Part shown: positions 17,540 to 25,424 of the stretch, piece by piece
How the letters are laid out: each line of letters begins with the position of its first letter
How positions within the stretch are numbered: the first letter of the stretch is position 1
Assembly (NCBI GenBank): GCA_015075365.1
Contig: JABTUN010000001.1
Span: 1,550,001 to 1,614,000, forward strand
Reading direction: 5' to 3'
DNA length: 64,000 nucleotides
From: Verrucomicrobiaceae bacterium
Lineage (GTDB): Bacteria; Verrucomicrobiota; Verrucomicrobiia; Verrucomicrobiales; Verrucomicrobiaceae
Program-made: the position numbers and the translations under genes
Notes under the pieces: model-generated
The model's database searches: none
Seen by the model: only the letters and a program-made list of their open reading frames with translations
Told to the model about the DNA's origin: nothing

Positions 17540-17599
17540 GTTTCAGGTTCCAAGTTTCAAGATCACGCCTCTTGGAACGTGAAGCCTGAAACTTGAAAC
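17540..17599. repeat. Imperfect inverted repeat between barrel-candidate and rhodanese genes
   Basis: GTTTCAGGTTCCAAG (17540-17554) pairs with CTTGGAA (17571-17577) and, after a 7-base bulge, with CCTGAAAC (17585-17592); a further TTGAAAC follows at 17593-17599. The unit can form a stem-loop in transcripts of either strand. It may attenuate read-through between the two genes or be a dispersed intergenic element; no T-run supports a classical terminator. Confidence 0.45.
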
Positions 17600-17608
17600 G
17601 GGTCGTGT

Positions 17609-18292
17609 TTAGAAGGTGACGACGAAGTTGATCTTCGCGATGAGGCTCACGCGGTCGCGGTCGGGGAAGTTCGCCCAGGTTTCGAGGACGATGTGCTTGG
17701 AAAGGTCATACTTCGCGCCAATGGCGGTGATCAGGCCGCGCTGGTCGCGTGACTGCACGAGGTCGGCGTTGAGGTTGAAATTGCGGTCAAAGACCTTCCA
17801 GGTGCGATCCACGCCAAAGAGAAAGCTGCTGCCGTTCGTCTGGTAGCCGTAGCCCGCATGCAGCCGTGCGACGTGGAAGTCATGCCACAGCATCGCATAG
17901 CTGAAGGGATCGCCCGAGCGGTCGATGTCCGTGAGCGCGATGTTGGCGATGCCGACGGCAAGCATGCCGTCCTCCCAGGGAGAAAAGCGCGCCTTGGACT
18001 GAAACAGAAGCGGGCCGCTCACGCCGGTGCCCAGCGGGCTGTCCATGCCCCACTCCACATGCACCGGCTCAAAGTCCCAGCCGGTCTTGAAGCCCACCCA
18101 GTGACCGGATTTGCCCGCCTCAGCGGTGCCGAACTGGTTCGCGCCGCCGAAGCTGCTGAAATACTGCACGGCGACAGTGCGGTGCGGCACGGTGTCGGCG
18201 GTGGGGATGTTGTTGAGGCCTGTCGGCGTGCCGAAGGCGGAGGAAACGACCGAAAAGGCGGTCACGAGGAGTACGTGTGTTTGTTTTTTCAT
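17609..18292 (-). CDS. Hypothetical exported beta-barrel-like protein
   Basis: A 227-residue protein with signal peptide (MKKQTHVLLVTAFSVVSSAFG) and then a run of short amphipathic strands ending in a terminal aromatic residue (IAKINFVVTF), as expected for an outer-membrane beta barrel of about eight to twelve strands. Segments such as VAVQYFSSFGG, GFKTGWDF and LHAGYGYQTNG alternate hydrophobic and polar residues. The family is not recognised with certainty; a porin or a structural barrel are both possible. Its start codon overlaps the stop of the PiT-family gene (ATGA, 18289-18292), so the two are co-translated, which suggests a function in the same transport process. Confidence 0.68.
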   Translation of the reverse strand: MKKQTHVLLVTAFSVVSSAFGTPTGLNNIPTADTVPHRTVAVQYFSSFGGANQFGTAEAGKSGHWVGFKTGWDFEPVHVEWGMDSPLGTGVSGPLLFQSKARFSPWEDGMLAVGIANIALTDIDRSGDPFSYAMLWHDFHVARLHAGYGYQTNGSSFLFGVDRTWKVFDRNFNLNADLVQSRDQRGLITAIGAKYDLSKHIVLETWANFPDRDRVSLIAKINFVVTF

Positions 18293-19233
18293 GGGGAGAG
18301 TGTTTGGAAGAGCATCGCCGCGGTCAGCGCGGAGACGGGAAACGTGATGACCCACGCCGCGAGCACCGGGATGGCCGTGCGCCACTTCGCCTGCCGCGTG
18401 GTGATGCCGATGCCGAGCAGCGCGCCGACGCTGACATGCGTGGTGGAAACAGGCAGCCCATGCAGGCTCGCCGTGGTCACCAGCAGCGCTGTGGCGAGGT
18501 TTGCGGCGAAACCCTGGCCGGGATTCATGCCGGTGATCTTGTGCGCGAGCGTTTCCGCGACCTGTTTCGCGCTGATGAGCCCGCCGAGCGCCATCGCCAC
18601 GGCGACGAGGATCATGCCGGCGCTGCCTTGCAGCCAGCCAAGGCCCAGCAGCAGAGCCGCCATCTTCGGCGTGTCATTCAAACCGCGTGCATAGCACACC
18701 GCCCCCGCGCTGAGGAAGTGCAACGCATCGAGCGTCTTCGTTCGATGATCCGGCGCGAGTCGCAGCGCCTTCAACACGAGATACAGCACCGATCCCGCGG
18801 CGACCGCGAGCACCGGACTGAGCAGCAGCGGCTTCAAAAAACCCTCCCAAAGCCTCGTCACGTTCACATCGCCCGCGATCCAGCCCGCGCCAAGCAGCGC
18901 GCCGGTGAGCATGTGCGTGGTCGAAACGGGAAAACCCAGCCAGGTGGCCAGAAAACCGGTCAAACCGGCCCCTGCGGCCACCGCGAACAAAAAGGCCGGC
19001 TGGGCGATCATGGCGTCCGGCACGAGTCCTTTGCCTGAAAACGCTTTCCACATCGTCGCGCCCAGAAAAGTCGCCGCCAGGCATCCTGCGGCCGTCGTCA
19101 CCGCCGCCCAGTTCATGGCCGTGCGGTAGCTCGTCGTCCCGCTGCCAAACAGCGACGCCACGCCTTTGAAATTGGCGTTCGCCCCGTTGGCATACGCAAC
19201 GATGACGACGGCGATGACGATGAGAGCGGGCAT
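18289..19233 (-). CDS. PiT-family inorganic anion (phosphate or sulfate) permease
   Basis: A 314-residue permease with about eight to ten membrane segments. It shows the duplicated PiT signatures: NGANANFKGVASLFGS near the N-terminus with VSTTHMLTGALLG after it, and RGLNDTPKMAALLLG in the second half with VSTTHVSVGALLG. PiT members import phosphate, but the family also contains the CysP-type sulfate permeases. Phosphate is the default call; the setting between a rhodanese and many sulfatases makes sulfate a reasonable alternative. ATG 19233 was chosen since the upstream extension is not hydrophobic. It is coupled to the barrel-like gene downstream, and an AraC regulator lies just upstream on the same strand. 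Confidence 0.85.
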   Translation of the reverse strand: MPALIVIAVVIVAYANGANANFKGVASLFGSGTTSYRTAMNWAAVTTAAGCLAATFLGATMWKAFSGKGLVPDAMIAQPAFLFAVAAGAGLTGFLATWLGFPVSTTHMLTGALLGAGWIAGDVNVTRLWEGFLKPLLLSPVLAVAAGSVLYLVLKALRLAPDHRTKTLDALHFLSAGAVCYARGLNDTPKMAALLLGLGWLQGSAGMILVAVAMALGGLISAKQVAETLAHKITGMNPGQGFAANLATALLVTTASLHGLPVSTTHVSVGALLGIGITTRQAKWRTAIPVLAAWVITFPVSALTAAMLFQTLSP

Positions 19234-19252
19234 GTGGGCGCCAGTGGTTGGC

Positions 19253-19300
19253 TTATTTGCCAATACGCGCAAACTTAAATTTGCTTATCAGCGCAAATAA
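19253..19300. promoter_or_regulatory. AT-rich inverted repeat upstream of the PiT-family gene
   Basis: The outer arms TTATTTGC (19253-19260) and GCAAATAA (19293-19300) are perfect inverted copies. Inside them, GCAAACTTAAATTTGC (19269-19284) is nearly palindromic, and GCGCAAA occurs twice (19267-19273, 19291-19297). This is the most AT-rich DNA in the surrounding several kilobases and is the likely operator and promoter of the PiT-barrel-rhodanese genes; the adjacent AraC protein is the obvious candidate binder. Confidence 0.5.
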
Positions 19301-19314
19301 ATGATCGCCATGGC

Positions 19315-20184
19315 TCAAGCGCCCTCCATCCCACCCGCACGATAAACCGAGGGCGACACACCCACCTGCCGCCGAAACCACGCCGTGAAGTGCGAGGCGT
19401 GCCGGAAACCCAGCTCGAACGCGATTTCCTTCAGCGTGCCGCTTCCCGCCAGCACACGCTCCCGCGCCGCGTCGAGCCGACGCTTCTCCAAGTAGCGGCG
19501 CAAACTCGTGCCCAGGTGTTGTTGCAGCAATTGATCCGCACGACGCAGGCCCAGACCGAAGCCCGGTGGCAAACTCGGCGTCGTTTGATTGAGCGGACGC
19601 GTGTCGAGCCACGCGATGAGCTGCTCCACGCGACTTCGACGCCCCTTCGCAGCCACGCGCGGCTCCGGTTCGATGCCATTTTGATGGAGCACCGAACTCC
19701 AAACCGCGAACCAATCCAAAAACGCCGCCTCACGCGCCGACCACGTCGCGAGTGAGTGCGTCGCAGGCTTCACCGCCTCGCGAAAGGTCACCGCTTTGCG
19801 ACCGCGATGCACGCGGCGGAAGAGTTCGAGCGTCGCCGTGCGCAGCGCGGCCGATTTCGCGGCGAAATTGAGCCCGCGCCGAAACACCGGCCGCTCATCC
19901 GGCCACTGGCAGCGAAAACCGACCGACAGCAACCGCGTCCCCGGCGCAAACCAATGCTGCCGCGGTCCCGGTGCCGAGAAGAAGGCCTCGCCGCGCTTCA
20001 CGACGATCTCTTTCCCATCCGCCCGAATCCGTCCGTTGCCCTGCTCGATGAAAAACACGCCCGCTGGCACCGGAATCTCCGCCGACCACACCCCGCACAC
20101 CGGCACCGCCCCGAGATACACCCACAGCCACTCCCAGCGCAGGCTGCGCCAGGCATCGGCAGTGAATTCAGGTGGTCGGGGCAT
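19315..20184 (-). CDS. AraC-family transcriptional regulator
   Basis: A 289-residue regulator. The N-terminal third has a cupin-like sensor pattern (PVPAGVFFIEQGNGRIRADG, then FFSAPGPRQHWF), and the last 100 residues hold two helix-turn-helix motifs: the first around LGLGLRRADQLLQQHLG, the second LKEIAFELGFRHASHFTAWF followed by GVSPSVYR. It lies upstream of the PiT-family permease in the same direction with 81 bases between them that contain inverted repeats, so a local activator role is likely. It is only 3 bases from the end of the upstream membrane protein gene. Confidence 0.88.
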   Translation of the reverse strand: MPRPPEFTADAWRSLRWEWLWVYLGAVPVCGVWSAEIPVPAGVFFIEQGNGRIRADGKEIVVKRGEAFFSAPGPRQHWFAPGTRLLSVGFRCQWPDERPVFRRGLNFAAKSAALRTATLELFRRVHRGRKAVTFREAVKPATHSLATWSAREAAFLDWFAVWSSVLHQNGIEPEPRVAAKGRRSRVEQLIAWLDTRPLNQTTPSLPPGFGLGLRRADQLLQQHLGTSLRRYLEKRRLDAARERVLAGSGTLKEIAFELGFRHASHFTAWFRRQVGVSPSVYRAGGMEGA

Positions 20185-20187
20185 GTG

Positions 20188-21516
20188 TCAGTCGTTCTTT
20201 TTCACCCATTCGAGGTTTCGGCCGGAGGGATTGATTTCCAAGGTGCCGCTGTAACGCGGTGTTTCGTTCACTCCGTCCCCCAAGGCTTCCAAGCATAGGC
20301 GGCCATGAAGTTTGCCATCAGAGGCGCGGACATACACGACAGGCCCGGGCGAGTTGCCAGGATTGGCAATAATGACTTCTTGCTGGTAGCCGGATTGAGG
20401 CGCGATCCTGTAAAGTTGTTCGTAAAGGGTATGCACCGTCGGAAGACACTCGTTGTGCGAGACCAGAAACAGTTGAACTCCGTTTAGGCCGCGAATCCGA
20501 AGCCGCTGATCCCGAAAACGTGTTTTTGTAGCAGAGAAATACTCCAGTTCGAGATCTCCCGAGAGATCGGCTGCAAACTTGCCTGTTTCCAGATCGAGCG
20601 ACTTTGGTCTGACAGTTTGAGGTAAATCGTGTTTGGAGTAGAGGCCAAGGTGACGAACCTTTGACGATGGTGCATCGGCCAGCCGCGATAGACACAGCGG
20701 TATGATCAAAGGGTCGGAAGCCAACACTGTTCCTGTGGCTATGGCAGGTGTTTCTGGAGTCGAGAGGGAATAGTCACGGCTTTTGTCACTTTCGGAAACC
20801 TGCGTGCCAAGCAGTACCGTGATCTCACGGAAGCCATTCTTGGAGATCATCATCTGGGTTTTGTATCGCATACGACGCGAGGGAACCCTGACCACTCCCT
20901 CTTCGTCGGAATAAAGAGGGCTGCCGCTTGCCTCAAAAACCTCCGAGCCACCGGACCCGTATCCAAATCGCTCGTATTTGACCGCTGCGCCGGATATGGG
21001 CCTACCAAAAGAATCGCTCAGGTGGAGAATGATTTCCTGTTTGGTCACTCCACGGTATCCATTGCTGGCCGCGATTGACATGAGCCCCGCGTTCAAGGCC
21101 GCGATCACCAATAGAGAGGCAGACCATTTTTCGGGACGAAGCCATGCTCCAGTGAAAACGATTACACCTAGCCCTGCCGCGAGCAGAAGCATCATCAGCA
21201 CCGCCACACCTTCCAAGGGTGCTGCACTTGGTCCTGATGTTGGGGTGGAATGCCCTGTTCCGAGTAAGGTGAGGCCGGCAATCGCGGCAAACAGCATCAA
21301 AGGCACCCAGAGAACCACCGACCATGCCTGCTTGCGGAAGGTTACATAGACCACGATGACGAGCATCGCTCCTGCCGCCGCGGCTCCGAACGCCTTAGGT
21401 TCAGTCGCTTGGTTGGCTGACAAAGCGAGAAACAAAACCACGGGCAACCAGCTTAACGCAATCGCGCCTAGCAGCCCCTTCCAAAGAGCAGGTTGGTCTT
21501 GTTTTTCGGGCGTCAT
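20188..21516 (-). CDS. Hypothetical membrane protein with C-terminal extracytoplasmic domain
   Basis: A 442-residue protein of unknown family. Four hydrophobic segments occupy roughly residues 14-30, 38-55, 60-78 and 105-150 (for example LLGAIALSWLPVVLFLALSA), followed by a soluble domain of about 290 residues with an Ig- or carboxypeptidase-regulatory-like start (LHLSDSFGRPISGAAVKYERF), in which a Ser/Gly-rich loop is visible. Composition is clearly more AT-rich than neighbours. ATG 21516 was preferred because the longer frame to 21687 runs through DNA coding the signal peptide of the divergent gene on the other strand. No function is assigned. Confidence 0.65.
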   Translation of the reverse strand: MTPEKQDQPALWKGLLGAIALSWLPVVLFLALSANQATEPKAFGAAAAGAMLVIVVYVTFRKQAWSVVLWVPLMLFAAIAGLTLLGTGHSTPTSGPSAAPLEGVAVLMMLLLAAGLGVIVFTGAWLRPEKWSASLLVIAALNAGLMSIAASNGYRGVTKQEIILHLSDSFGRPISGAAVKYERFGYGSGGSEVFEASGSPLYSDEEGVVRVPSRRMRYKTQMMISKNGFREITVLLGTQVSESDKSRDYSLSTPETPAIATGTVLASDPLIIPLCLSRLADAPSSKVRHLGLYSKHDLPQTVRPKSLDLETGKFAADLSGDLELEYFSATKTRFRDQRLRIRGLNGVQLFLVSHNECLPTVHTLYEQLYRIAPQSGYQQEVIIANPGNSPGPVVYVRASDGKLHGRLCLEALGDGVNETPRYSGTLEINPSGRNLEWVKKND

Positions 21517-21601
21517 CCGTCGTCGAGGCAAGTGTAAGCGATTTCGTCCAGACATAACAACCGGCATTTGCTCGTCCTGCCGACCCTGCTTTGCTGGGCG
21601 A

Positions 21602-23941
21602 ATGAAGCCCAACCTTCTGCTTTCCGTGTATTTCGTGTGTTCCGTGGTCAATTCCTTGGCCCAGGAGCCCCGCAGCATTAGCGGCATCTACCCGTCGCTC
21701 GCCATGTTCAACAACGAGGGCGAGTGCGGCACGGGCGCGGTGGTGCCTTGGGCGGATCGACTCTGGGTGATCACGTATGGGCCGCATCTGCCGTTTGGAT
21801 CGAGCGACAAGCTCTACGAAATCACGCCGGACCTGAAACAGATCGTGCGACCGGAAAGCGTCGGCGGCACGCCGGCGAACCGCATGATCCACGACGAGTC
21901 GCAGCAGCTTTTCATCGGGCCGTATGTCATCGACGCAGAACGCAAAGTGCGCGTCATCCCGCCCTACATCATGCCGGGCCGTCTCACCGGCAATGCGCGG
22001 CACCTGACCGATCCAGCGGGCAAGATCTACTACGCCACGATGGAGGAGGGCCTCTACGAGGTCGATGTGAAGTCGCTCGCGGTGAAAAACTTCATCCGCG
22101 ACGGCAACGGCATCAAAAAAGGCTTCAACGTCACTACGCCGCTCTCAAAACTCGACTCTCAACTGCCCGGCTACCACGGCAAAGGCCTATATTCATCCCA
22201 AGGCCGCGTCATCTACGCCAACAACGGCGACCGCGACAAGCGCGTGCTCACCGATCCCACGACGCCCAGCGGTGCGCTCGGTGAATGGACCGGCAGCGGC
22301 GACTGGCAGCTCGCGCGCCGCAATCAATTCACCGAGGTCACCGGCCCCGGAGGCATTCACGGCAGCGATCCGAACGCGCCCGTATGGAGCATCGGCTGGG
22401 ATGCGAAGTCGCTCATCCTCATGGTGCTCGATGGCGGCAAGTGGCAGTCGTTTCGTCTGCCAAAAGTCAGCCACAGCTACGATGGCGCGCACGGTTGGAA
22501 CACCGAATGGCCGCGCATCCGCGACATCGGCGAAGAAAACCTGCTCATGACCATGCACGGCGCGTTCTGGAGCTTCCCGAAGACCTTTTCCGCGTCGAAC
22601 ACGAGCGGCATCCGCGCCAGCAGCGCCTACTTGAAGGTCATCGGCGACTTCACGCGCTGGAACGACCGCCTCGTCTTCGGCTGCGATGACTCCGCGAAGT
22701 CGGAGTTCCTCAACAAACGCAAAGTCAAAGGCGGCATCGACAGCATCGGCCAGTCGCAGAGCAACCTGTGGTTCACCAGCCCCGACACGCCCGGCAAACT
22801 CGGCCCCGCGCACGCGAGCGGTGCGGTGTGGCTGCACGACAGCGTCAAAGCGGGCGATTTGAGCGATCCTTTCCTCGTCGCCGGTTGGAAGCATCGCAGC
22901 GTGTGGCACATCGACCACGCCACCGGCGAATCGAAGCGCGTCGCGATCACTGGCGACGACGAATGGCTGCGCGTGAAGGCCGAAAAAGACTCCAAAGACT
23001 TCAGCGTGCTCATCACGCTCTCGAATGGCGAATCCCGCACCACCGAGCCCGACGCGATTTTCGATGGCATCGCCCGAATCGGCGATGAAAACGCCCAAAC
23101 CGGCCTTTTCCGCCCTCGCGGCGAAAACAAGCGCACGCTGAGTTTCGCGACGAAAGACGGCTACTACGAGATGGGAGCCGATTTGGCCCTCAAACGCGTC
23201 GAGGACGCCAAAGCGAAGGCTTTTGTCGAAAAAGCCGTCGCGTTGCCGAAGAACGTCATCACGCTCGATGAAGCCAGCGTGCTCGTCGTCGATGATCGCG
23301 GCCGTCGCTGGCGCTTGCCGCGCGCCTCGAAGGCCTACGATGCCGCCACGAAGGCCGGCGAGCTGCGCATCTGCCGCGAGGTCGCCACCGAGCGCGACAT
23401 GCTCAGCGCCTGCGGCACCTTCTTCGAGCTGCCCGCCGAAAACGCCGATGGCTTCGCGAAGATCCGCCCCATCTGCTCGCACGATCTGCGCGTCACCGAC
23501 TTCGGCGGCTACCGCGGCCTTTTCATCATGAGCGGCATCAAACCCGACGCCAAAGCCAGCGATCACATCCTCCGAAGCGACGACGGCAAAGCCGCCCTCT
23601 GGGCCGGAGCCATCGACGACCTCTGGAAGCTCGGCAAACCCCGCGGCGAAGGCGGCCCGTGGAAGGCCACGAAGGTCAAAGCCGCTCAAAAGAGCGATCC
23701 TTACCTCATGTGGGCCTACGACCAGCGCACGCTCACCCTCAGCCACGCCGAGAAACAACCGATCAGTTTCAAGATTGAGCTCGACCTCACCGGCACGGGC
23801 CTCTGGGTGACCTACAAACATCGTGACTGTGCTCCGGGCGACAAGGTAACTGTCGAGTTTGAGCCCGCCGTGCAAGCGCGCTGGCTGCGCGTGAGCGCAA
23901 ACGAAGCCTGCACGGCAACGGCACAACTCATCTACGAGTAA
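21602..23941 (+). CDS. Large exported protein of unknown function
   Basis: A 779-residue protein with signal peptide MKPNLLLSVYFVCSVVNSLAQ and no recognised catalytic motif. Recurrent segments such as GAVVPWADRLWVITYGPH, YYATMEEGLYEVDVKS and FWSFPKTFS look like beta-propeller blades, and the C-terminal 130 residues (DPYLMWAYDQRTLTLSHAE onward) look like a separate beta-sandwich. Proteins of this kind are frequent near sulfatases in Planctomycetes and Verrucomicrobia. The longer frame starting at 21356 overlaps the divergent membrane gene and is rejected. The DNA of the signal peptide carries a short tandem repeat (see findings). A PhoD-type phosphatase follows 36 bases downstream, probably in the same operon. 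Confidence 0.75.
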   Translation: MKPNLLLSVYFVCSVVNSLAQEPRSISGIYPSLAMFNNEGECGTGAVVPWADRLWVITYGPHLPFGSSDKLYEITPDLKQIVRPESVGGTPANRMIHDESQQLFIGPYVIDAERKVRVIPPYIMPGRLTGNARHLTDPAGKIYYATMEEGLYEVDVKSLAVKNFIRDGNGIKKGFNVTTPLSKLDSQLPGYHGKGLYSSQGRVIYANNGDRDKRVLTDPTTPSGALGEWTGSGDWQLARRNQFTEVTGPGGIHGSDPNAPVWSIGWDAKSLILMVLDGGKWQSFRLPKVSHSYDGAHGWNTEWPRIRDIGEENLLMTMHGAFWSFPKTFSASNTSGIRASSAYLKVIGDFTRWNDRLVFGCDDSAKSEFLNKRKVKGGIDSIGQSQSNLWFTSPDTPGKLGPAHASGAVWLHDSVKAGDLSDPFLVAGWKHRSVWHIDHATGESKRVAITGDDEWLRVKAEKDSKDFSVLITLSNGESRTTEPDAIFDGIARIGDENAQTGLFRPRGENKRTLSFATKDGYYEMGADLALKRVEDAKAKAFVEKAVALPKNVITLDEASVLVVDDRGRRWRLPRASKAYDAATKAGELRICREVATERDMLSACGTFFELPAENADGFAKIRPICSHDLRVTDFGGYRGLFIMSGIKPDAKASDHILRSDDGKAALWAGAIDDLWKLGKPRGEGGPWKATKVKAAQKSDPYLMWAYDQRTLTLSHAEKQPISFKIELDLTGTGLWVTYKHRDCAPGDKVTVEFEPAVQARWLRVSANEACTATAQLIYE

Positions 23942-23977
23942 CCGAAAGACGGAGGTTGTTCGCACGGTTCAAGCGGC

Positions 23978-25390
23978 ATGAAACGCGCCGTTCTTGCCTG
24001 CCTCCTTCTTGCCGCCCGCTCTTCGTTTGCTGAAATCCATCACGCGCAGGGAGAACTTGCAGGCGAGGTCACCCGATCTTCAGTTTTGCTGCAATCCCGG
24101 CTTACGGCAACGTCTGGCCCGGTTCTTGATGAAACCGGCGACATACCGGGCAAGGCGGGCGAGGCGTGCTTTGAGTGGAGCGAGTCCGAAGACTTTGCCG
24201 GAGCAAAACGCACCGACTGGCTGCCGGCGGTCGCGGAGCATGATTTCGTCGTGCGCCTGAGGCTGGACGGGCTGAAGGCCGGCACGCGTTATCATTACCG
24301 GCTCGTTTTTGGCGAGAATCGCGACCAGACGCAAACAGGCCCTGTACGCAGCTTCAAGACGCTGCCGGAGAAGGGCACGCTTTCGTTTTGCATGGGCAGC
24401 TGCATGAATTACCACGCCTTCATGCATGGCAAGGCGAACGGCGGCGGGCCGGTGACGGCCACGGAGGAGGACAAGCGGCTGGGCTATCCGGTCTTCGCCG
24501 CGATGACGGCGCTGAAGCCGGACTTTTTCATCGGCACGGGCGACATCGTTTATTACGATCATCCAGCAAAGCCCGCGGCGCAGACGCTGCCGGAGCTGCG
24601 GCGGAAATGGCACGAGCAGTTCCGCTTTCCGCGCCTGATCGAGTTTTTCGCGCGCACGCCGGCTTACTGGTCAAAGGACGACCACGATTTCCGCTTTAAT
24701 GATGCCGATCTCGGCGGCCAGAAGCTGCCGGAGCCCGCCACGGGCATCGAAATCTTCCGCGAGCAGATGCCGGTGTTCGACCTGTGGGACAAAACCACGC
24801 CCACTTATCGCACGCACCGTGTCCACCCGCATGTGCAGCTCTGGTTCACGGAGGGGCGCGACTACCGCTCCCCCAACAAGATGCCGGACGGACCGGAGAA
24901 ATCGATCTGGGGGAAGGGGCAGCGCGAGTGGCTGCAATCGACGCTGAAGGCGAGCGACGCGGCGTGGAAGATCATCATCACGCCCACGCCGATGGTGGGG
25001 CCGGACCGCAACAGCAAAGTGGACAACCACACGAATCTGGCCGGCTTCAAGCACGAGGCGGACAGCTTTTTCCAATGGCTGCGCGAGAATGGCGTGAAGA
25101 ACGTGCTGACCTTTTGCGGTGACCGCCACTGGCAGTATCACAGCGTCCATCCGCTGGGTGTGGAGGAGTTCTCCGTGGGCGCGCTGAACGACGAGAACGC
25201 CATCCGCGGCGAAAAACCCGGCGGCCCGAAGACCACCGATCCCGAGGGGAAAATCAAGCAACCCTACATCTACAAGGAGCCGACGGGCGGCTTCCTGCGC
25301 GTGACCGTGGATGACGAGGCAAAGCTGGTGCTGGAGCATCGCGACGACCATGGCGTGGTGCTGAACACGGTGGAGAAAACGGCGAAGTAG
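23978..25390 (+). CDS. PhoD-like alkaline phosphatase D family metallophosphoesterase, exported
   Basis: A 470-residue exported enzyme with signal peptide MKRAVLACLLLAARSSFA. An Ig/fibronectin-like N-terminal domain (about 25-130, ending GPVRSFKTLP) precedes the PhoD catalytic domain. GSCMNY near 140, GTGDIVYYDHP near 187-196 (metal-binding Asp189), WSKDDHDF near 227 and FCGDRHWQYHSV near 375 match the calcium/iron-dependent PhoD phosphodiesterase/phosphatase layout. The family hydrolyses phosphate mono- and diesters such as teichoic acids or phospholipids; substrate here is unknown. It is downstream of the 779-residue exported protein and ends 34 bases before a convergent sulfatase. Confidence 0.87.
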   Translation: MKRAVLACLLLAARSSFAEIHHAQGELAGEVTRSSVLLQSRLTATSGPVLDETGDIPGKAGEACFEWSESEDFAGAKRTDWLPAVAEHDFVVRLRLDGLKAGTRYHYRLVFGENRDQTQTGPVRSFKTLPEKGTLSFCMGSCMNYHAFMHGKANGGGPVTATEEDKRLGYPVFAAMTALKPDFFIGTGDIVYYDHPAKPAAQTLPELRRKWHEQFRFPRLIEFFARTPAYWSKDDHDFRFNDADLGGQKLPEPATGIEIFREQMPVFDLWDKTTPTYRTHRVHPHVQLWFTEGRDYRSPNKMPDGPEKSIWGKGQREWLQSTLKASDAAWKIIITPTPMVGPDRNSKVDNHTNLAGFKHEADSFFQWLRENGVKNVLTFCGDRHWQYHSVHPLGVEEFSVGALNDENAIRGEKPGGPKTTDPEGKIKQPYIYKEPTGGFLRVTVDDEAKLVLEHRDDHGVVLNTVEKTAK

Positions 25391-25424
25391 GGTGAGGCGA
25401 AGCCGTGTGACGCGATGCGCACGC

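Noticed and set aside
21356..21601. Upstream extension of the 779-residue exported protein
   Set aside because: It overlaps the divergent membrane protein and would bury the signal peptide.
22193..23965. Open frame of 590 codons on the minus strand
   Set aside because: It lies wholly opposite the exported 779-residue gene, which has a signal peptide and normal composition.
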